A stretch of DNA of 64,000 nucleotides from Clytia hemisphaerica (taxonomy: Eukaryota > Cnidaria > Hydrozoa > Leptothecata > Clytiidae): NCBI GenBank assembly GCA_902728285.1, contig CACVBU010000590.1, forward strand, positions 461,897-525,896, given 5' to 3'. This document shows, one piece after another, positions 1 to 13,700 of this stretch; positions within the stretch are counted from its first letter, which is position 1; each line of letters begins with the position of its first letter. Under the pieces are notes generated by a model. It saw only the letters and a program-made list of their open reading frames with translations. It searched no databases and had not been told where the DNA came from. Made by a program: the position numbers and the translations under genes.

Positions 1-290
1 GTTCGACGACGACCTCTATGTCCGGCCAAGACCTCTATGTTATCGAAGACGACGTTCTGCCGTGACTTTGCTATACACAAATACGATAAGGTGTTATTTT
101 GAAGACTGTGTTGTCAAATTTCCAGACCAGAACTTATAAAATAAAGACCGAAAAAAATTGGGCTGAGACCTCTATGAACGACGACGACTTCTATGTCCGA
201 CCACGACCTCTATGTCCGGCGACGACCTCTATGTCCGACCACGGCCTCTATGCGCGGCGACGACGACCTCTATGTTCGACGACGGCTTAT
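1..290. repeat. Degenerate tandem repeat, GACGACCTCTATGTCCG type
   Basis: The motif CGACGACCTCTATGTCCG and close variants (GACCACGACCTCTATG, GACGGCCTCTATGCG) recur about ten times, most densely at 168-285. Unit length varies from roughly 17 to 21 bases. Two short open frames cross it, but both are by-products of the repeat. The array continues off the left edge and ends at the start of the inverted-repeat element at 304. Confidence 0.75.
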
Positions 291-303
291 CATTTCGGAT
301 TAT

Positions 304-1019
304 CATGGAGGTAATAAGAAATAGATGGAGAATAAATGACTTTTATTTCATTGTACCTAATCATCGGAAGCAAACGGCTCCTTGGTTGCAATGGGAAAAA
401 GTGATTAATTTTGTGTGCACTGGCTCATGGGAATATTTAAGTTCATAAAAAACTGAATAAAAAAGTGTTGGATTTTTAACAGCTCTATTGTGAGATAGCT
501 TTGTTGATCAAAATGAGAAAAAGCTTGCCGGAACAAGCACAAAATCCTATATTTTTAAGGGCCTCCTCTCATAAAATCATCGATAAATTTTAAAAAAAAT
601 CTATATTACGATTAGGTAACCTTTAAATTAATCATCCATCAGAATTTGAAAGCCCCCTCCCTTTTAGACGTAAAGATTTCTAACGAAGAAATTTTCAAGG
701 AAAATGTGCTGAAACTCTCAAAATTAGCAATATGTTTGACCAAAAATACATCAATATGAAATCATAGAACTATTGTAACCTTACTACGAGAAAATTATTT
801 TTGTATCGCGTTTGAACAAGAACTTTTTGCATAAAATGTTTATTTCAATTAGGATAACATTCTCACTTCTGTTCTTATAAATTTACATTTCGGATTTTTT
901 TGCTTCCAATGATAGTAAATCAAAGAAAACCGATTTGAATGAAAATATAAAAGAATTTAACGATAACTTAGGCCATTACCGAGTCATTTATTCTCCATCT
1001 ATTTCTTATTACCTCCATG
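304..1019. mobile_element. MITE with 37 bp perfect terminal inverted repeats
   Basis: Bases 304-340 and 983-1019 are perfect inverted copies of each other (37 of 37), starting CATGGAGGTAATAAGAAATA. They are flanked by the 7 bp direct repeat GGATTAT (297-303 and 1020-1026), the expected target-site duplication. The 716 bp interior has no coding capacity, so this is a non-autonomous DNA transposon. The superfamily is not assignable from this sequence alone. Confidence 0.8.
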
Positions 1020-1026
1020 GGATTAT

Positions 1027-1600
1027 TGAACCCGATCCCCCCTGATACACAGGCACCAATCTTCAGTGAAATGAGATAACGTTAGAAAATAAAATACAAT
1101 ATGTTGTCTTCAAAAAATATTTATGACGTCACATTTGAACGTCATCAGGTGGTTCAAAGATATCAAGCTGAAATTTTCGTCTGTGTCTACATTTGGCAAT
1201 AATTTCTGATCTCTTATTCAGTAAGTTCTTGCCAGGATAGTTCGCGATCTCGAATTTCTCGGCAAGACACAAATTGCATCGTTTGGTATCTGGAGTAAAT
1301 GCTTTGGATTTGCGGATGGTTCGCCAGGATACGGTTTTTATAAATATACGATTGGTATTGAAATGAATATGATATTTTCGTTTGAGGTACGAATTAGAAA
1401 ATAAGAACCCCTAGTCCATTATTTTTTCATTTTCGCCTAATGCACTCAAATTTTCTTCCCGGCAATTTCTCACTCATTCCCTCCAAGATCACAATCAATA
1501 AAGGACGAACTCACTGTTAATTTTTCGGTTTGTCCAATTAGATCTCAGTAAAATAAAGACAAAATTAATTTCAATGTTTTGTATTATTTTTTCAATGTTT
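1027..1600. other. Intergenic sequence, nothing recognised
   Basis: This AT-rich stretch lies between the MITE and the 3' end of the actin transcript. I see no long frame, clear repeat or RNA gene in it. Confidence 0.4.
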
Positions 1601-1622
1601 TTTTTACAATTACAAATTTTCT

Positions 1623-1628
1623 TTTATT
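1623..1628 (-). terminator. Poly(A) signal of the actin gene
   Basis: TTTATT on the plus strand reads AATAAA on the actin strand, 178 bases after the actin stop codon. The next bases are very T-rich on the plus strand. It is the nearest canonical signal and gives a 3' UTR of about 200 bases. Confidence 0.6.
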
Positions 1629-1805
1629 CACAGAACAAACCTTATTACAAAACGTAAAACTAACATAAAACATGGAAAATAGTTAGAAAAAGATATTCCA
1701 AAAATTTGAAGTAAGTCTCCCAAGTTAAATCTAGTTAAGATTTCGAAAAGCCCAATAGTTTGAATGTAAATTTTTGGAGTTCGAAGTTTACCATTCCCAA
1801 ATAAT

Positions 1806-3733
<1,928 letters not shown>

Positions 3734-3782
3734 CTAACTGCAAACTGGAAGTGAATTGTGGAACTTGAGGTGCAGCCTCTGA

Positions 3783-3790
3783 TTTTTAAA
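3783..3790 (-). promoter_or_regulatory. TATA-like box of the actin gene
   Basis: On the actin strand this reads TTTAAAAA, 113-120 bases before the ATG. It lies between the start codon and the two CArG boxes, where a TATA element is expected. Transcription would begin near 3755-3760, leaving a 5' UTR of about 90 bases. No splice acceptor is visible just before the ATG, so no 5' UTR intron is proposed. Confidence 0.5.
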
Positions 3791-3847
3791 TCTTCATTGA
3801 ATACGTGAACGCCCCTTTGTGACGCACCTGTGGTATGAATGAAATTT

Positions 3848-3857
3848 CCATATATGG
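3848..3857. promoter_or_regulatory. CArG box (SRF site), proximal
   Basis: CCATATATGG is a perfect palindromic match to CC(A/T)6GG, the serum response factor site that controls many animal actin genes. It is about 60 bases upstream of the TATA-like box. Confidence 0.8.
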
Positions 3858-3904
3858 CAAAAATAACAGGAACAATGCAAGCGTGTTGACGTTGTCGCGT
3901 ATGA

Positions 3905-3914
3905 CCATATATGG
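3905..3914. promoter_or_regulatory. CArG box (SRF site), distal
   Basis: A second perfect CCATATATGG lies 57 bases from the first. Paired CArG boxes at this distance from the start are a classic arrangement in metazoan actin promoters. Confidence 0.8.
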
Positions 3915-4440
3915 AACCTAAAAGGAACCGACGAATAAGCAAACGAGATGAATTATATGGGCAATGAAAAACTTCCACGAAAATCCTTAAAAGGCCAATT
4001 TCTAGTCCAAAACAATATTTAAATTCATGATTACACATTCAAATCTTAATTTTTGGGAATCTTACATGCACTATGATACGAATTTAACTCCCGATTTAAC
4101 TATAGGAAATATAAAACATCATCCTTGCTTTTCTATGGCGCGCCCTTCCACTTTTTTGTTTACAAGTTTGGCTACCATTTTTAAAATGGCGAAATTAATG
4201 ACGTATCGTGAACTTTTTACGCGGGAAAGTTTTTTCAATATCTTTATAGGGGGCTCGAAATCAATATTGTTGGGATTGTAGGTATTGATTTGTAAATTGA
4301 ACTATTCAGTGTTTTCTTCGATCATATAGATTTGATACAAAAGCTGCTAAACCAAAAAAAGAGACCCAGTTTTCAGAACATGACAGTTAGTGGAAGTACC
4401 TCAATTTCAAGCATGTTCAAAAAATTGTTAAGAAAAAATG
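3915..4440. other. Upstream flank of actin, nothing further recognised
   Basis: This AT-rich flank has no convincing frame or repeat. Distal actin regulatory elements could be here but none can be named. Confidence 0.35.
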
Positions 4441-4457
4441 ACCCGTAGTTACTAAAA

Positions 4458-4540
4458 CGTGAAACGCCCAGGAAACGGCAGGGAAACGAGGGAAAACGGC
4501 AGGGAAACGCCATGGAAACGACTTGGAAACGAGTTGGACA
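4458..4540. repeat. Short GGAAACG tandem repeat
   Basis: GGAAACG followed by 2-5 variable bases (GGCAG, CCAT, ACTT, AGTT) recurs about seven times. It ends just before the element that begins at 4571. Confidence 0.6.
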
Positions 4541-4879
4541 GTTAGTCATACCAGCGTCCTGCCAAAATGCCCAGACGGTGTCAATCGAAAGAATCGAACG
4601 CCGAATCAATTGAACGCAATTGAACCCAATCGAATAGTTACAATTCAATTGTCAAACGCAATCGAATCGCAATGGAATATTACCAAGGATTTGGGGAGAA
4701 GACAAACCGTGGACCCCTGATATGGACCCCCAATATGGACCCCAATATGGACCACCAATATGGACCCCTAATGGACCCCCTTAAAATGGCGAGAAAAGCA
4801 TTGTGGGTATTTCCCAACATTAAATAGGTAGCTATTTGTGTTATATTAGTCGTCCTATATAATATAAACGTGATATGAT

Positions 4880-5190
4880 AAGATGCGAGTTGCGAGTTAC
4901 GAGTTACGAGTTGCATTTAGAACCACGAGTTGCGAGTTACTTTTCAAGAGTTACAAGTTACGAGTTGCATTTTAACAAAATCAAATCGCGAGTTGCGAGT
5001 TACGAGTTGCATTTTAACACACAAAATTAAATTAAAAGTGCGAGTTGCAAATTAAAAGTGCGAGTTGCAAATTAAAAGTGCGAGTTGCAAATTAAAAACA
5101 AGTCTTTTTTCTAAAATACTACGACCATGATTGTATACGTGGTTCTAAATGCAACTCGTAACTCGTAACTCGCAACTCGCAACTCGTATA
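4880..5190. repeat. GCGAGTTGCGAGTTAC array with an inverted counterpart
   Basis: GAGTTGC and GAGTTAC alternate many times at 4880-5090. The reverse complement (GCAACTCGTAACTCG) is repeated at 5149-5188, so the two arrays can pair. Both lie inside element D. Confidence 0.75.
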
Positions 5191-5339
5191 TGAAAAATCC
5201 TCATATAAACATATTACAACAGTTATAGAGTTACATGATACATTCTGTTATTTAGACATAAATTCAGTTCGTTCAGGGTGATTTGTTCTATTGTTGAAAT
5301 GTTGACACAATGTTGATATTTGAGAAAAATATTGACAGA

Positions 5340-5690
5340 ATCATAAAATATGACGTCTCTTAAGACAAAAACATTAAAAATATTTATTATACCGAAAGTG
5401 ATGTAGATAGTGTGAATGGATATAAAAAGACACCAATCAGAAACTTGTGACTTCTCAGAGAGGGTTGTTTTAGAGTGATGAGCTTGACCAGATAGTTTAT
5501 TGTTATTTTCATGACAAAATGACATTTGCTAATCAAAATAATATTGAATTCTTTAAATATGACATCTGTTAAGACAAAATCACAAAAAAATAGAACTATA
5601 CCCAATGTGATGCTGGTAGTGTAAGCGGATATAAAATGACGTCAGTCAGAAGCTAATGAGCTCTCTCAGATACTGGTTTTAGATTGATGG
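5340..5690. repeat. Imperfect direct repeat of about 200 bp inside element D
   Basis: Blocks near 5346-5500 and 5555-5690 share order and wording: ATATGACRTCT, then TTAAGACAAAA, then GTGATG with GTAGTGT, then GGATATAAAA, then CAGAAGC/CAGAAAC and CTCTCAGA. A third, shorter match is near 6050-6120. Open frames here are chance. Confidence 0.5.
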
Positions 5691-6233
5691 CACATGAGGC
5701 CCGAGTTACATTGAAGAGTTACATTTAGGAGTGTTCGAGTTGCTAGTATAACTTCCTCTGAAAATAAAAGTTTATTATCATAGGAGGGACTTTTTATATA
5801 GGTATCATCCACTAAATCTTTTTTCAGAGGCAAACGATATGGGTAATATTATGAAAGTTCGAGTTACTTGAGTTGTAACTCGGCTCTTCATGTCTCAATC
5901 TATGGTTTGTTAAGCCAAAAAACATTGTTCTTGAGTATATCCATAATTATTTGGACTGAGCAGAGCAGCTCAAGTAAAAAATCAAACTCAGCAGAACGCT
6001 AAGTTCGAATAACTCGGAATAACTCGGAATAAATCTTAAAAAGACTTATCGTAATCAATGTGATGTTGGAAGTGCAAATAGGCATAAATTATTTCAAACT
6101 AGGGTTGTTCAGAGCTGTTTTTGGTATTTCTTGCCGTTTTTGAGGGGGTCCATTAGGGGTCCATATTGGTGGTCCATATTGGGGGTCCATATCGGGGGTC
6201 CACGGTTTGTCTTCTCCCCCAGGATTTGCCGTT

Positions 6234-6880
6234 TGATTGCTTTGATTACGTTCGATTGAATATACCTTTTTTCAAAGAGGACGTCCTGTTGAATAATTAT
6301 GTAGTCCAGCCATAAAAACAATGATAGAGCCATGCATAATTACTGTATCTATCTATCTATATATTTCAGTAGTTAACAACATAAATGTTTGTTCTCCCTA
6401 CATATAAAAGCATTAACAAAAATAAGATAAATGAAATTGGTTTAATAATAAAAAATGTTTGTATGTTTATTCAATAATAAATATGTTAAAGATTCTAAAA
6501 AAATCTAAGTATGTTTGGTTGAGGACAAAGCCTAGGTTATCGAGATTAAGAGTAACAAGCATAAGGCTAAACAAAATGTTCTGAGAATGCCAAGATACGT
6601 GGAGGCAAAGTAGTAATGAGAAGTTTGAGCCTCAGGCTTAAGTCATGAGTAGTAATTAATAATATTGACGTTCTAGGCAAACTAAAATGGTGTAAAGTTA
6701 AATCAAAAGTTAAATTAAAAGTTGAAAATTTAATTTAATTTTGTATCATCATGCATATTGTAATAATTATGCATGGTTTTAGCATTGTTTTTCTGCTGGA
6801 CTACATAATTATTCAACAGGGTGGCCTCTTTGAAAAAAGGTCTATTCAATTACGTTCGATTGATTCAATTGTATTAGATT
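6234..6880. mobile_element. Foldback of about 650 bp inside family A copy 1
   Basis: The arm at 6234-6345 is the reverse complement, with mismatches, of about 6757-6880. Shared landmarks are TCAATCGAACGTAATC, CTCTTTGAAAAAAGGT, TGAATAATTATGTAGTCCAG and ATAATTATGCATG. No gene lies between the arms. No target duplication was found, so it could be part of the host element rather than an insertion. Confidence 0.55.
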
Positions 6881-7430
6881 TTATTTGCTTTGGTACGGTA
6901 CTTAAGCGCTCGGGCGCCCACGCTAAAAAGTCCTAACAGAGTGATCCAATTTAATTTAATCGCAATCAAACTCATCGAACATAATCTTAATCGAACGAAA
7001 TCGAAAATACACCGTTTAGGAGTGTCGACTGCGCACGCGTCAATCCAATTTTCCATTGTTTTGATTTAAGCGACCACGGAAAATTCACTCTCCTCCGTAA
7101 AAAAACGGTAGGTAAACATCTGGTTCTCATAAGGAAACATAGCAGAAAAACGGTAAGTAAAGAACTCCTTTTAAAATCATAACTTCTTTTCCTCTTGATG
7201 AATTTTTGTGAAATTTTCAGGAGAGACTTATAAAATTATCATTGATATCATGTTCAAATATCTAAATCATTCTCATATGTGATTGACAATCAATCGAACC
7301 AATCGAACATAGTCAACTATCAATCAAACCAATCTAACCTTACTCGAACGCAATAACACAATTGAATATTACCCAGGAATCGGCTGTTTGATTGAGATTT
7401 GATTACGTTCGACAATCGAATCGCAATTAG

Positions 7431-7842
7431 GCGGCAATCACAAATATCTTCGTTTCGCGTCGCCCGACTGACTCCTAAAAATTGAGGAAAATTTAGTTGG
7501 TGAGTCGGTAAATTCGTCGGACTTTTTGTTTTGATGAAAATTTTATTATTACTGATTTTTGTGAACGATTTCTAGCGTATTCGCAGCATTTTAACATTTT
7601 TTATCATTACACGTGCCATTATGTGTCAAAGGTCATAGTGTTTAAACTTCATAATCTGAAACCACGCAAAACATATACGCGATTTGGCCTCCTGCCACCT
7701 CAGTTAACGTCAGTTAACTCCCTTTTACCGCCTCACAGACCAATTTTAAGAAAACCCAAAAATCTTTACTACCGACTGACCGACCGACTCACTTTTTAGA
7801 TCCAACGAGGAAGCAAAATGAAGATATTTGTGATTGCCGCAT
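7431..7842. repeat. Inverted repeat with CGACTGAC clusters
   Basis: GCGGCAATCACAAATATCTTC (7431) and its reverse complement (7822-7842) bracket about 370 bases containing GACTGACTCC and CGACTGACCGACCGACTC. It resembles a small nested foldback close to the right end of family A copy 1. Confidence 0.5.
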
Positions 7843-7925
7843 CATTTGATCGCGTTCGATTACATTCGATTGGTTTGATTTTGATTTTTGTTCGACGTTG
7901 TTCGATTGACACCGTCTGGAAATGC

Positions 7926-8496
7926 GTATCAAAGATTAATGCTGCGAAAGCGCTATATCGTTTACTTGACTCACAAGCAAAATAATGCTCCGCAAACGGG
8001 ATTTATGAAAAAATAACCTGGCGCTTTTTAATGAAATTAACATTTTCAAAAACTATTAGAAATTGCCCAAAATTTGAGCCATAGATGAAAAAATTTGAGC
8101 CAAGCCAACCTTGAAAACTAATTTGAAGATCAACTTCCCAAGAAAAAGATCTATACGCGCACCGCCGGATAGGCTACTTCCCGGAAATTTTGCTGGACCT
8201 CAAACACTGACCCATTTACATGTGCGGAATTATTTTCACTTTAGTGTATAAACAAGGCCTTTAAAAAATCGAAGAGCTGTCTCGGGAATTAAATGACAAA
8301 ATTTGGTTGGTTGATATTCTGGCTACTGCACGTTAGCAATCAGTCATTTTGTCTCATTTTAAGTTTTCAAGTTTTAATTAATTGTCTTGGGAACTTGAAC
8401 TTTATTCAGGTAACTCTCATCCTTGTTGTTTCAAAAACATCCTGTAGATGACTAACTGTGACTAACAGTTGGAATATAAGAGTATAAGAGCCTCAC
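7926..8496. other. Intergenic, nothing recognised
   Basis: This AT-rich sequence lies between family A copy 1 and the SINE. No frame, RNA gene or repeat is supported. Confidence 0.35.
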
Positions 8497-8502
8497 ATGT
8501 CA

Positions 8503-8731
8503 CAAGGTGCTGTAGTATAGTGGTAGTCAACCTTGGCTTCTGTGCAGGCGGCCTAGGGTTCGATTCCCACTTACGGCAGTTCCCTTGGCAAGTGAACGTT
8601 CCTTCGCCCGGGTCAACCCAAGCCATGTGAGGGGAATTGGGTAGTCAGTTCAAGGTGCTCATTAGTAAGTGTCTATAGTTGCGAGAATAGGCTTCTAAAG
8701 TCTCCTGCAACTCAACCAAATAGAAATAGAA
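8503..8731 (+). mobile_element. tRNA-derived SINE
   Basis: The head is tRNA-like, with an A box (TAGTATAGTGGTAGTCAA, about 8513) and a B box (GGGTTCGATTCCC, about 8557-8569) that together form a Pol III internal promoter. The acceptor halves GCTGTAG and TTACGGC can pair, but the anticodon arm does not fold well, so it is not a working tRNA. A tRNA-unrelated body of about 150 bases follows, ending in an (AAATAG)n-like tail. The flanks ATGTCA (8497-8502 and 8732-8737) look like a target duplication. Transposition would depend on a LINE partner. Confidence 0.7.
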
Positions 8732-8962
8732 ATGTCAGTTGTCTGATATTTCTGTACCTTTACCCCATCAGTATAGACCTAACTCGTCATACAAAAATTA
8801 CGGGAAACGCATATTTGGACTTTGTACCTTATGCTGCACACAGCAAAGGTGGGACAAAAATCAGCTTTTTGAAGTTTGCAAAAAAACGCCACATAATAGA
8901 AGATCTTTCAAATTCAGTATGTGAATAGAGCAGTAAAAAATACAACTTTTCTATTTTTCTAG

Positions 8963-9042
8963 TAGCCTGGGAATCCAAGCTCATTATCTTAGAAAAAACA
9001 AAAAATACCTCACCTCACAAAGTTCTAAGATTATAGAGCTTG
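8963..9042 (-). mobile_element. Truncated family C MITE end
   Basis: TAGCCTGGGAATCCAAGC followed by about 60 more bases matches the reverse complement of the right end of the copies at 53186 and 60785. The match stops near 9042, so only one end survives. Confidence 0.75.
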
Positions 9043-10760
9043 TAACCTGTACAACGATTGTTTTCTGTAACAATGGAAAGACAATACTTCGCTCTCCACC
9101 GTTTCATTCGATGTTTATCCAGAGTCTCTATAATAAATCCATGCTTGAGGGAACTAATTTTCGCATAACTTATTTTCACGGTACAAGGGAGCTAAATTGG
9201 TGCATTTTGCAAAACTAAATTTCAGGGTTAAACCACTTTTTGCCGAAATACTGTTACATTCCTAAAATTTTATTTTTATGGAAAATACAGAGAACGATTT
9301 TCGCGGTAGACACATACTAAAACCTGGATCTCCACAAAATTCCAGCCAAAATTTTAAAATTTGAGTCCAATTTTCAAGAATTTACGATCCTTTTTGAGGG
9401 AATAAATTTTTTATTTTCGTAATTTTGGAACACTTACTTTTAATGATTTTTGTACCCCTTTGAGGGACTTTCGAGGGTGTGAAAAGAGACCTTTAGGTGG
9501 TTACAAATAATAGTTTGCATCATTTTCGGCTCCAAAAAGTGAGAGGGTTGGTCGGTCGACAATCGGAATTGTAGGAAATTCAAGATTTTTTAAATTTGAG
9601 ATGGGCCTGGATGGGCAGAAGTCATATATATCAGATTGAAAATAAACGGCCTGCTATGTTAACTTTAATCAGATTAAATTGCGCGAAAAAATTCAAAAGT
9701 GTTATTTAATTCGGGAAATCATGAAATTTAATCTCGCAAAAGTTAATGCAATTTAAAGTATGACACGGGTGATTTTTTGAGGTTGAAGTTTACAAATTTC
9801 TGGTGTCAATATTCAATTTCTTAAACATAGCATCTTTTTGCATCTTTCTCACATTTTCAAACGTCATAACGACGTATAATTAGTAATTAACTAGATGGGT
9901 TTGAGTCTTGGGGAATTGGATAAGTGTATTTTGATGAGAAATGTAATTAAAATGCTATGAAGAATCATTATAATGGTGGAGGGACGGTGAACAATAATAT
10001 CATTACTGCGAACAAGGCTTGTACATGAGAAATTGGCAAAAATCAGCGAATTGTTTTTCCAGTGTCTATAATAATTCCTTGCCAAGGTAGTTGAAAAGTG
10101 AGCTTCAGAAACTTAGCCAGTTTTATAAGTAAACACGAGATTTTTCGTACCTTCAGAGAAAATTTTCAATCTTATACAATCTTATGACGGCTATCCTGGG
10201 AAAATAGCAGAAATTTTCTAGAAAAGTGAGTAGAATCTGAAGTGGAATCCTATGCAAGACAACGATAGCTTATTTTATCAGTATTTGACAAAGTGCAATT
10301 AGCGTACGAAAGTGCTTCAAAACACTCTTTTTACTTTTGCCCCGTTGATTCAAATGCTCTAAGCTCCCGTAGGCTAAGGACCTCAGACTAGAACTGCTAA
10401 TTATTAGGTACCTGAGAGTAATCCACTTGACAAAATTGAGAGAAAATGAGTCACCAAAGTTTGACCTGTAAACTTACATTTTAACTCTTTTTTTCACAGA
10501 TTTATATAGTCGAAATCCTGTGTAACCTTAGAAACAGATCATGTGAAAGTACTTATTGACTCATATTGAGTTACATTCTTCAAGAGGCCGTTTTAGATCT
10601 GTAGTTTATTGTTTTGATGGATCTCAATTTCATTTTTCCATTTCTTAACAAACCAACAGCCTTTTTGTGGATATTTATTCTAGATACTTGTGAATTGTCC
10701 TGTCCTTTTGTTTTGTGGTTTTTGTTCTTTGTGTTTCCATTTGAATAGTTGAAGGTTTCA
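9043..10760. other. Intergenic region upstream of RNASEH2C, nothing recognised
   Basis: No open frame above chance, clear repeat or RNA gene was seen in about 1.7 kb. The last few hundred bases must hold the RNASEH2C promoter, but no TATA box or other recognisable site stands out. Confidence 0.35.
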
Positions 10761-10783
10761 TACTTCTAGACTATACACATAAG

Positions 10784-13700
10784 ATGAGCACCAAAATTGT
10801 AACTAGAAAATTGGAGAAAGAAAATGCAACTTTGCACTCTATAGCATGCAATATATGCCATAATGGCGGAGCAGAAGTTGACAAATACTTTAAAACATGT
10901 ACCAGAGTGGTGGATAATGAAACAGGTATATTTTTCATCTTATTTTATTCTTAGGTTTTGCTGTTATATTAGGAAGTTAGTTACCTTAAAGGGTATAAAT
11001 TAATGCGAGAATAAATTAATGTGAGCAATCCCCCAAAACAATTTATGTTTTGCGGAATGAATTAACGCGAATAGCCCCATTTAGGGATTTTGTGGAATTG
11101 GGTCCAGAAAATGAATATTTAGGGTTTACACCTCCAAAATCGGCAATATTTTAGAGAAAAAAAATGCGAACCTTATAAATGCGAACGACCGAAATTTTGC
11201 GGAATCTAATTTTGCGAAAAGGGGCCAAATTCGCATTAACCAGTTCCGCACGAATTAACTCCGCATTAACTAATTCCGCATTAATTTATTCTCTCGTGAA
11301 TTTATTCCCTTAAGGTATGTTTTATTATCAGGATGTCTTCATAGCTCGAACATGCACGGGGAACACAGATTTGTTCCAGTTAATGAAAGTTCGAGTTATT
11401 GAATAGGGTTTAAATTTATTGTTAACTGAAGGGACGAGAAAACTTGTTTGAGTTAAGGAGACGTTCGAGTTAAAGAGACTCTACTTTGTTAAAAAATGAT
11501 GCATATTGCAAAGTGACCTCAATAAGTAGTTTTTTGAATGAACTCAAAGGAATTTTCGTAGCACTTTTCCCTACAACTGTTTTCCTCACAATTTGAATTA
11601 AAATTGAGTTTTAACCACCGTATAAGTGGTAAAAATACTTGGAAAAAAATAATGAATAAGTCCCTTGAAATAAGTCATGGTTAAAAGCTCATCATGGTTT
11701 CAAAACTCAGCAATTTTCTTGATGCACAGTGTTAGTGTAAGTAAATATGCTTATTGGAACTAATTTTCGCGGGAATTAATTTTAACGTTTTTCATGGTTT
11801 TTTTGGCAAAACCGCAAAATGCAATTTTTCTTTTCGAACGCGAATTTAAGTTCCCGCGAAAATGAGTTCCAATAAGGTATGCTTGTCTGGGAAATATAAA
11901 TAAATCCAAAAAGTAACATTTTTACAGTTATTTTAAAGTTATTTCAATTTAAATTTTTTGCAGGTATTTTTAAAGCCTCTTTTCGTGGAAGATGTTTAAT
12001 GGGGAAGAATGTTCAATTACCTGATGGTTATAAAGGTTTGTGGTTATTCTCTTTGGCGATTGCAACTGTTGTTTTGAAATTATGGGCTTTAAGGGTGGCA
12101 ATTCTAAATAAAAAATTATAAATTTTTAGCATAATTTTTAAACCTCGCTTTCTTTATTTTTATTTAATCTTTATTTTGAATGCCCGTTTACTTTTTTTTT
12201 AGTCTAAACAGGTCTCAATCTCAGCATTCTACCCTTTTTTTATAAGAATTGAAGAAGTAGAAGCGAGACTCGTGATTCTTAAAGGGTCTCAAACGTGCGA
12301 AAAAGTGGTAAGAGAGAAAACTTAATAAAAAGCCGAAACTACTTTCTATAAGCTTAGCATTGTGTCTCTAAGCGACGCTCGGTTTAAAATCTTTGAAGTT
12401 TTAAGAAAAACATTCTCACTGAGAAAAAGATCATTATTGATCATTGTTATCAAATACCTCCGTGTGACAGACCTGCTGGGACCCCGCCCCGCTGAAAAAT
12501 TTGGTCAAAATGTTCGTCCCCGGTGGAAAAAATACCTATTATCAACCACACTGGGATATTGACTTTGGTTTTTTACCTATTTGAAATTCAATAGAAGAAA
12601 GTTTCACTCCAAAACCATTTCCACTGGATGTTTTGAGCTAGGAACAGTAGAATTTTTATCCCCATTAGGATTGGGATCTAGAAATTTTCCACTGGTGCTG
12701 TGAGACAGGGGTGTTATTAAGGTTTTAACTTTATCTGTATTTTTTTTGCTTACTGGTGCTTTTATCCCTCAACTTATGATTTCATTTTTCAGGTGTTGTG
12801 TTGAAAGAAACGGCTTCCGTCTATTCTGATCAGCAGGTGACACATGCTTTTTTATAAGAATAGCAATGATAAAAAAAAATGGCTTGCTGAACAAATTTTC
12901 TCTGACCACGTATTTTTTTACCGAAGATTACTTTTTATCGACAATTAAGTTTAACTGAGAATTTATTTTGAACTTACGAATCATTTTTTTTACTGACAAA
13001 TTTTTCACTGATAAGGTATTTTGTGAATTAAATGAAAATTTTCCAGAGATTGGTTATTGTTGGATTAGCTATGAAGCTCTTTGTCTTTTTCCTGCCTATC
13101 TTATGCCAAAGTCAGATCTTTTTTCATTCTACATTTATTTTTTAGGATCGAACTCTTGAAATCACAGAACATTTTGACCAAATGACGTATTGGAATTTGG
13201 AAACGAAACCAACACAAAACGACCAATTTGTCACTTCTATGGACTGGTTGTCGGCCGCACAAGTTGTATGTTTTTAAAAAGGCTTCTCTAATTAATTTAT
13301 TGCTATATCTAACATGAATTTCATTGGGTGGGTTTACATCTGTAGGGGAGAATCGATTAACACTCCCTTTGTCGATAACAATTCACAACATAAACGAAAC
13401 AAAAGCTCAAAATCAAATCAAATCAAAAGAAATCGTGGTATTTCTATTGTATTTCTTAATCGATTCTCTCCTAGATGTAAACCCACCCATTGGAGATTCT
13501 GCATTGTTCCATGTGGAGCTTTTAATATTTTATACCTGTTGTTGTGAGATGATATTAATGCGCCACTCACTTAGTCTAACCTACGGCATGAGCCGCCCTG
13601 AGGGTAGGTTTTTCGTGACCCTCGAAATGCACTTTATGGGTGTACTTTTGATAGCGTACACTACAATGATCCTCTTTTAGCTGGGTACAGTTTTGACTCA

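Larger units (their letters stand above)
4693..6220. mobile_element. Element D nested in family A, with about 95 bp inverted repeats
   Basis: Bases 4693-4790 (GGGGAGAAGACAAACCGTGG, then TATGGACCCC repeats) are the reverse complement of 6130-6220, with a few differences. The 7 bp AGGATTT flanks both ends (4686-4692 and 6221-6227). The interior holds GAGTTGC/GAGTTAC arrays and imperfect direct repeats but no gene. It inserted into the left part of the family A element. Confidence 0.75.
4571..7919. mobile_element. Family A inverted-repeat transposon, copy 1
   Basis: The ends are CCAGACGGTGTCAATCGAA (4571) and its reverse complement (ending 7919), flanked by the 6 bp duplication AAATGC (4565-4570 and 7920-7925). 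Subterminal regions are packed with AATCGAAC-like repeats. The element is 3349 bp long and codes for nothing recognisable. Its interior is itself filled with nested elements at 4693-6220, 6234-6880 and 7431-7842. A second copy with the same ends is at 58460. Superfamily is unknown; IS3EU and Dada are among the groups with 6 bp duplications. Confidence 0.8.

Noticed and set aside
8511..8581. A functional tRNA gene
   Set aside because: A and B boxes and a pairing acceptor stem are present, but the anticodon stem and T stem do not pair properly and a SINE body with tail and duplications follows.
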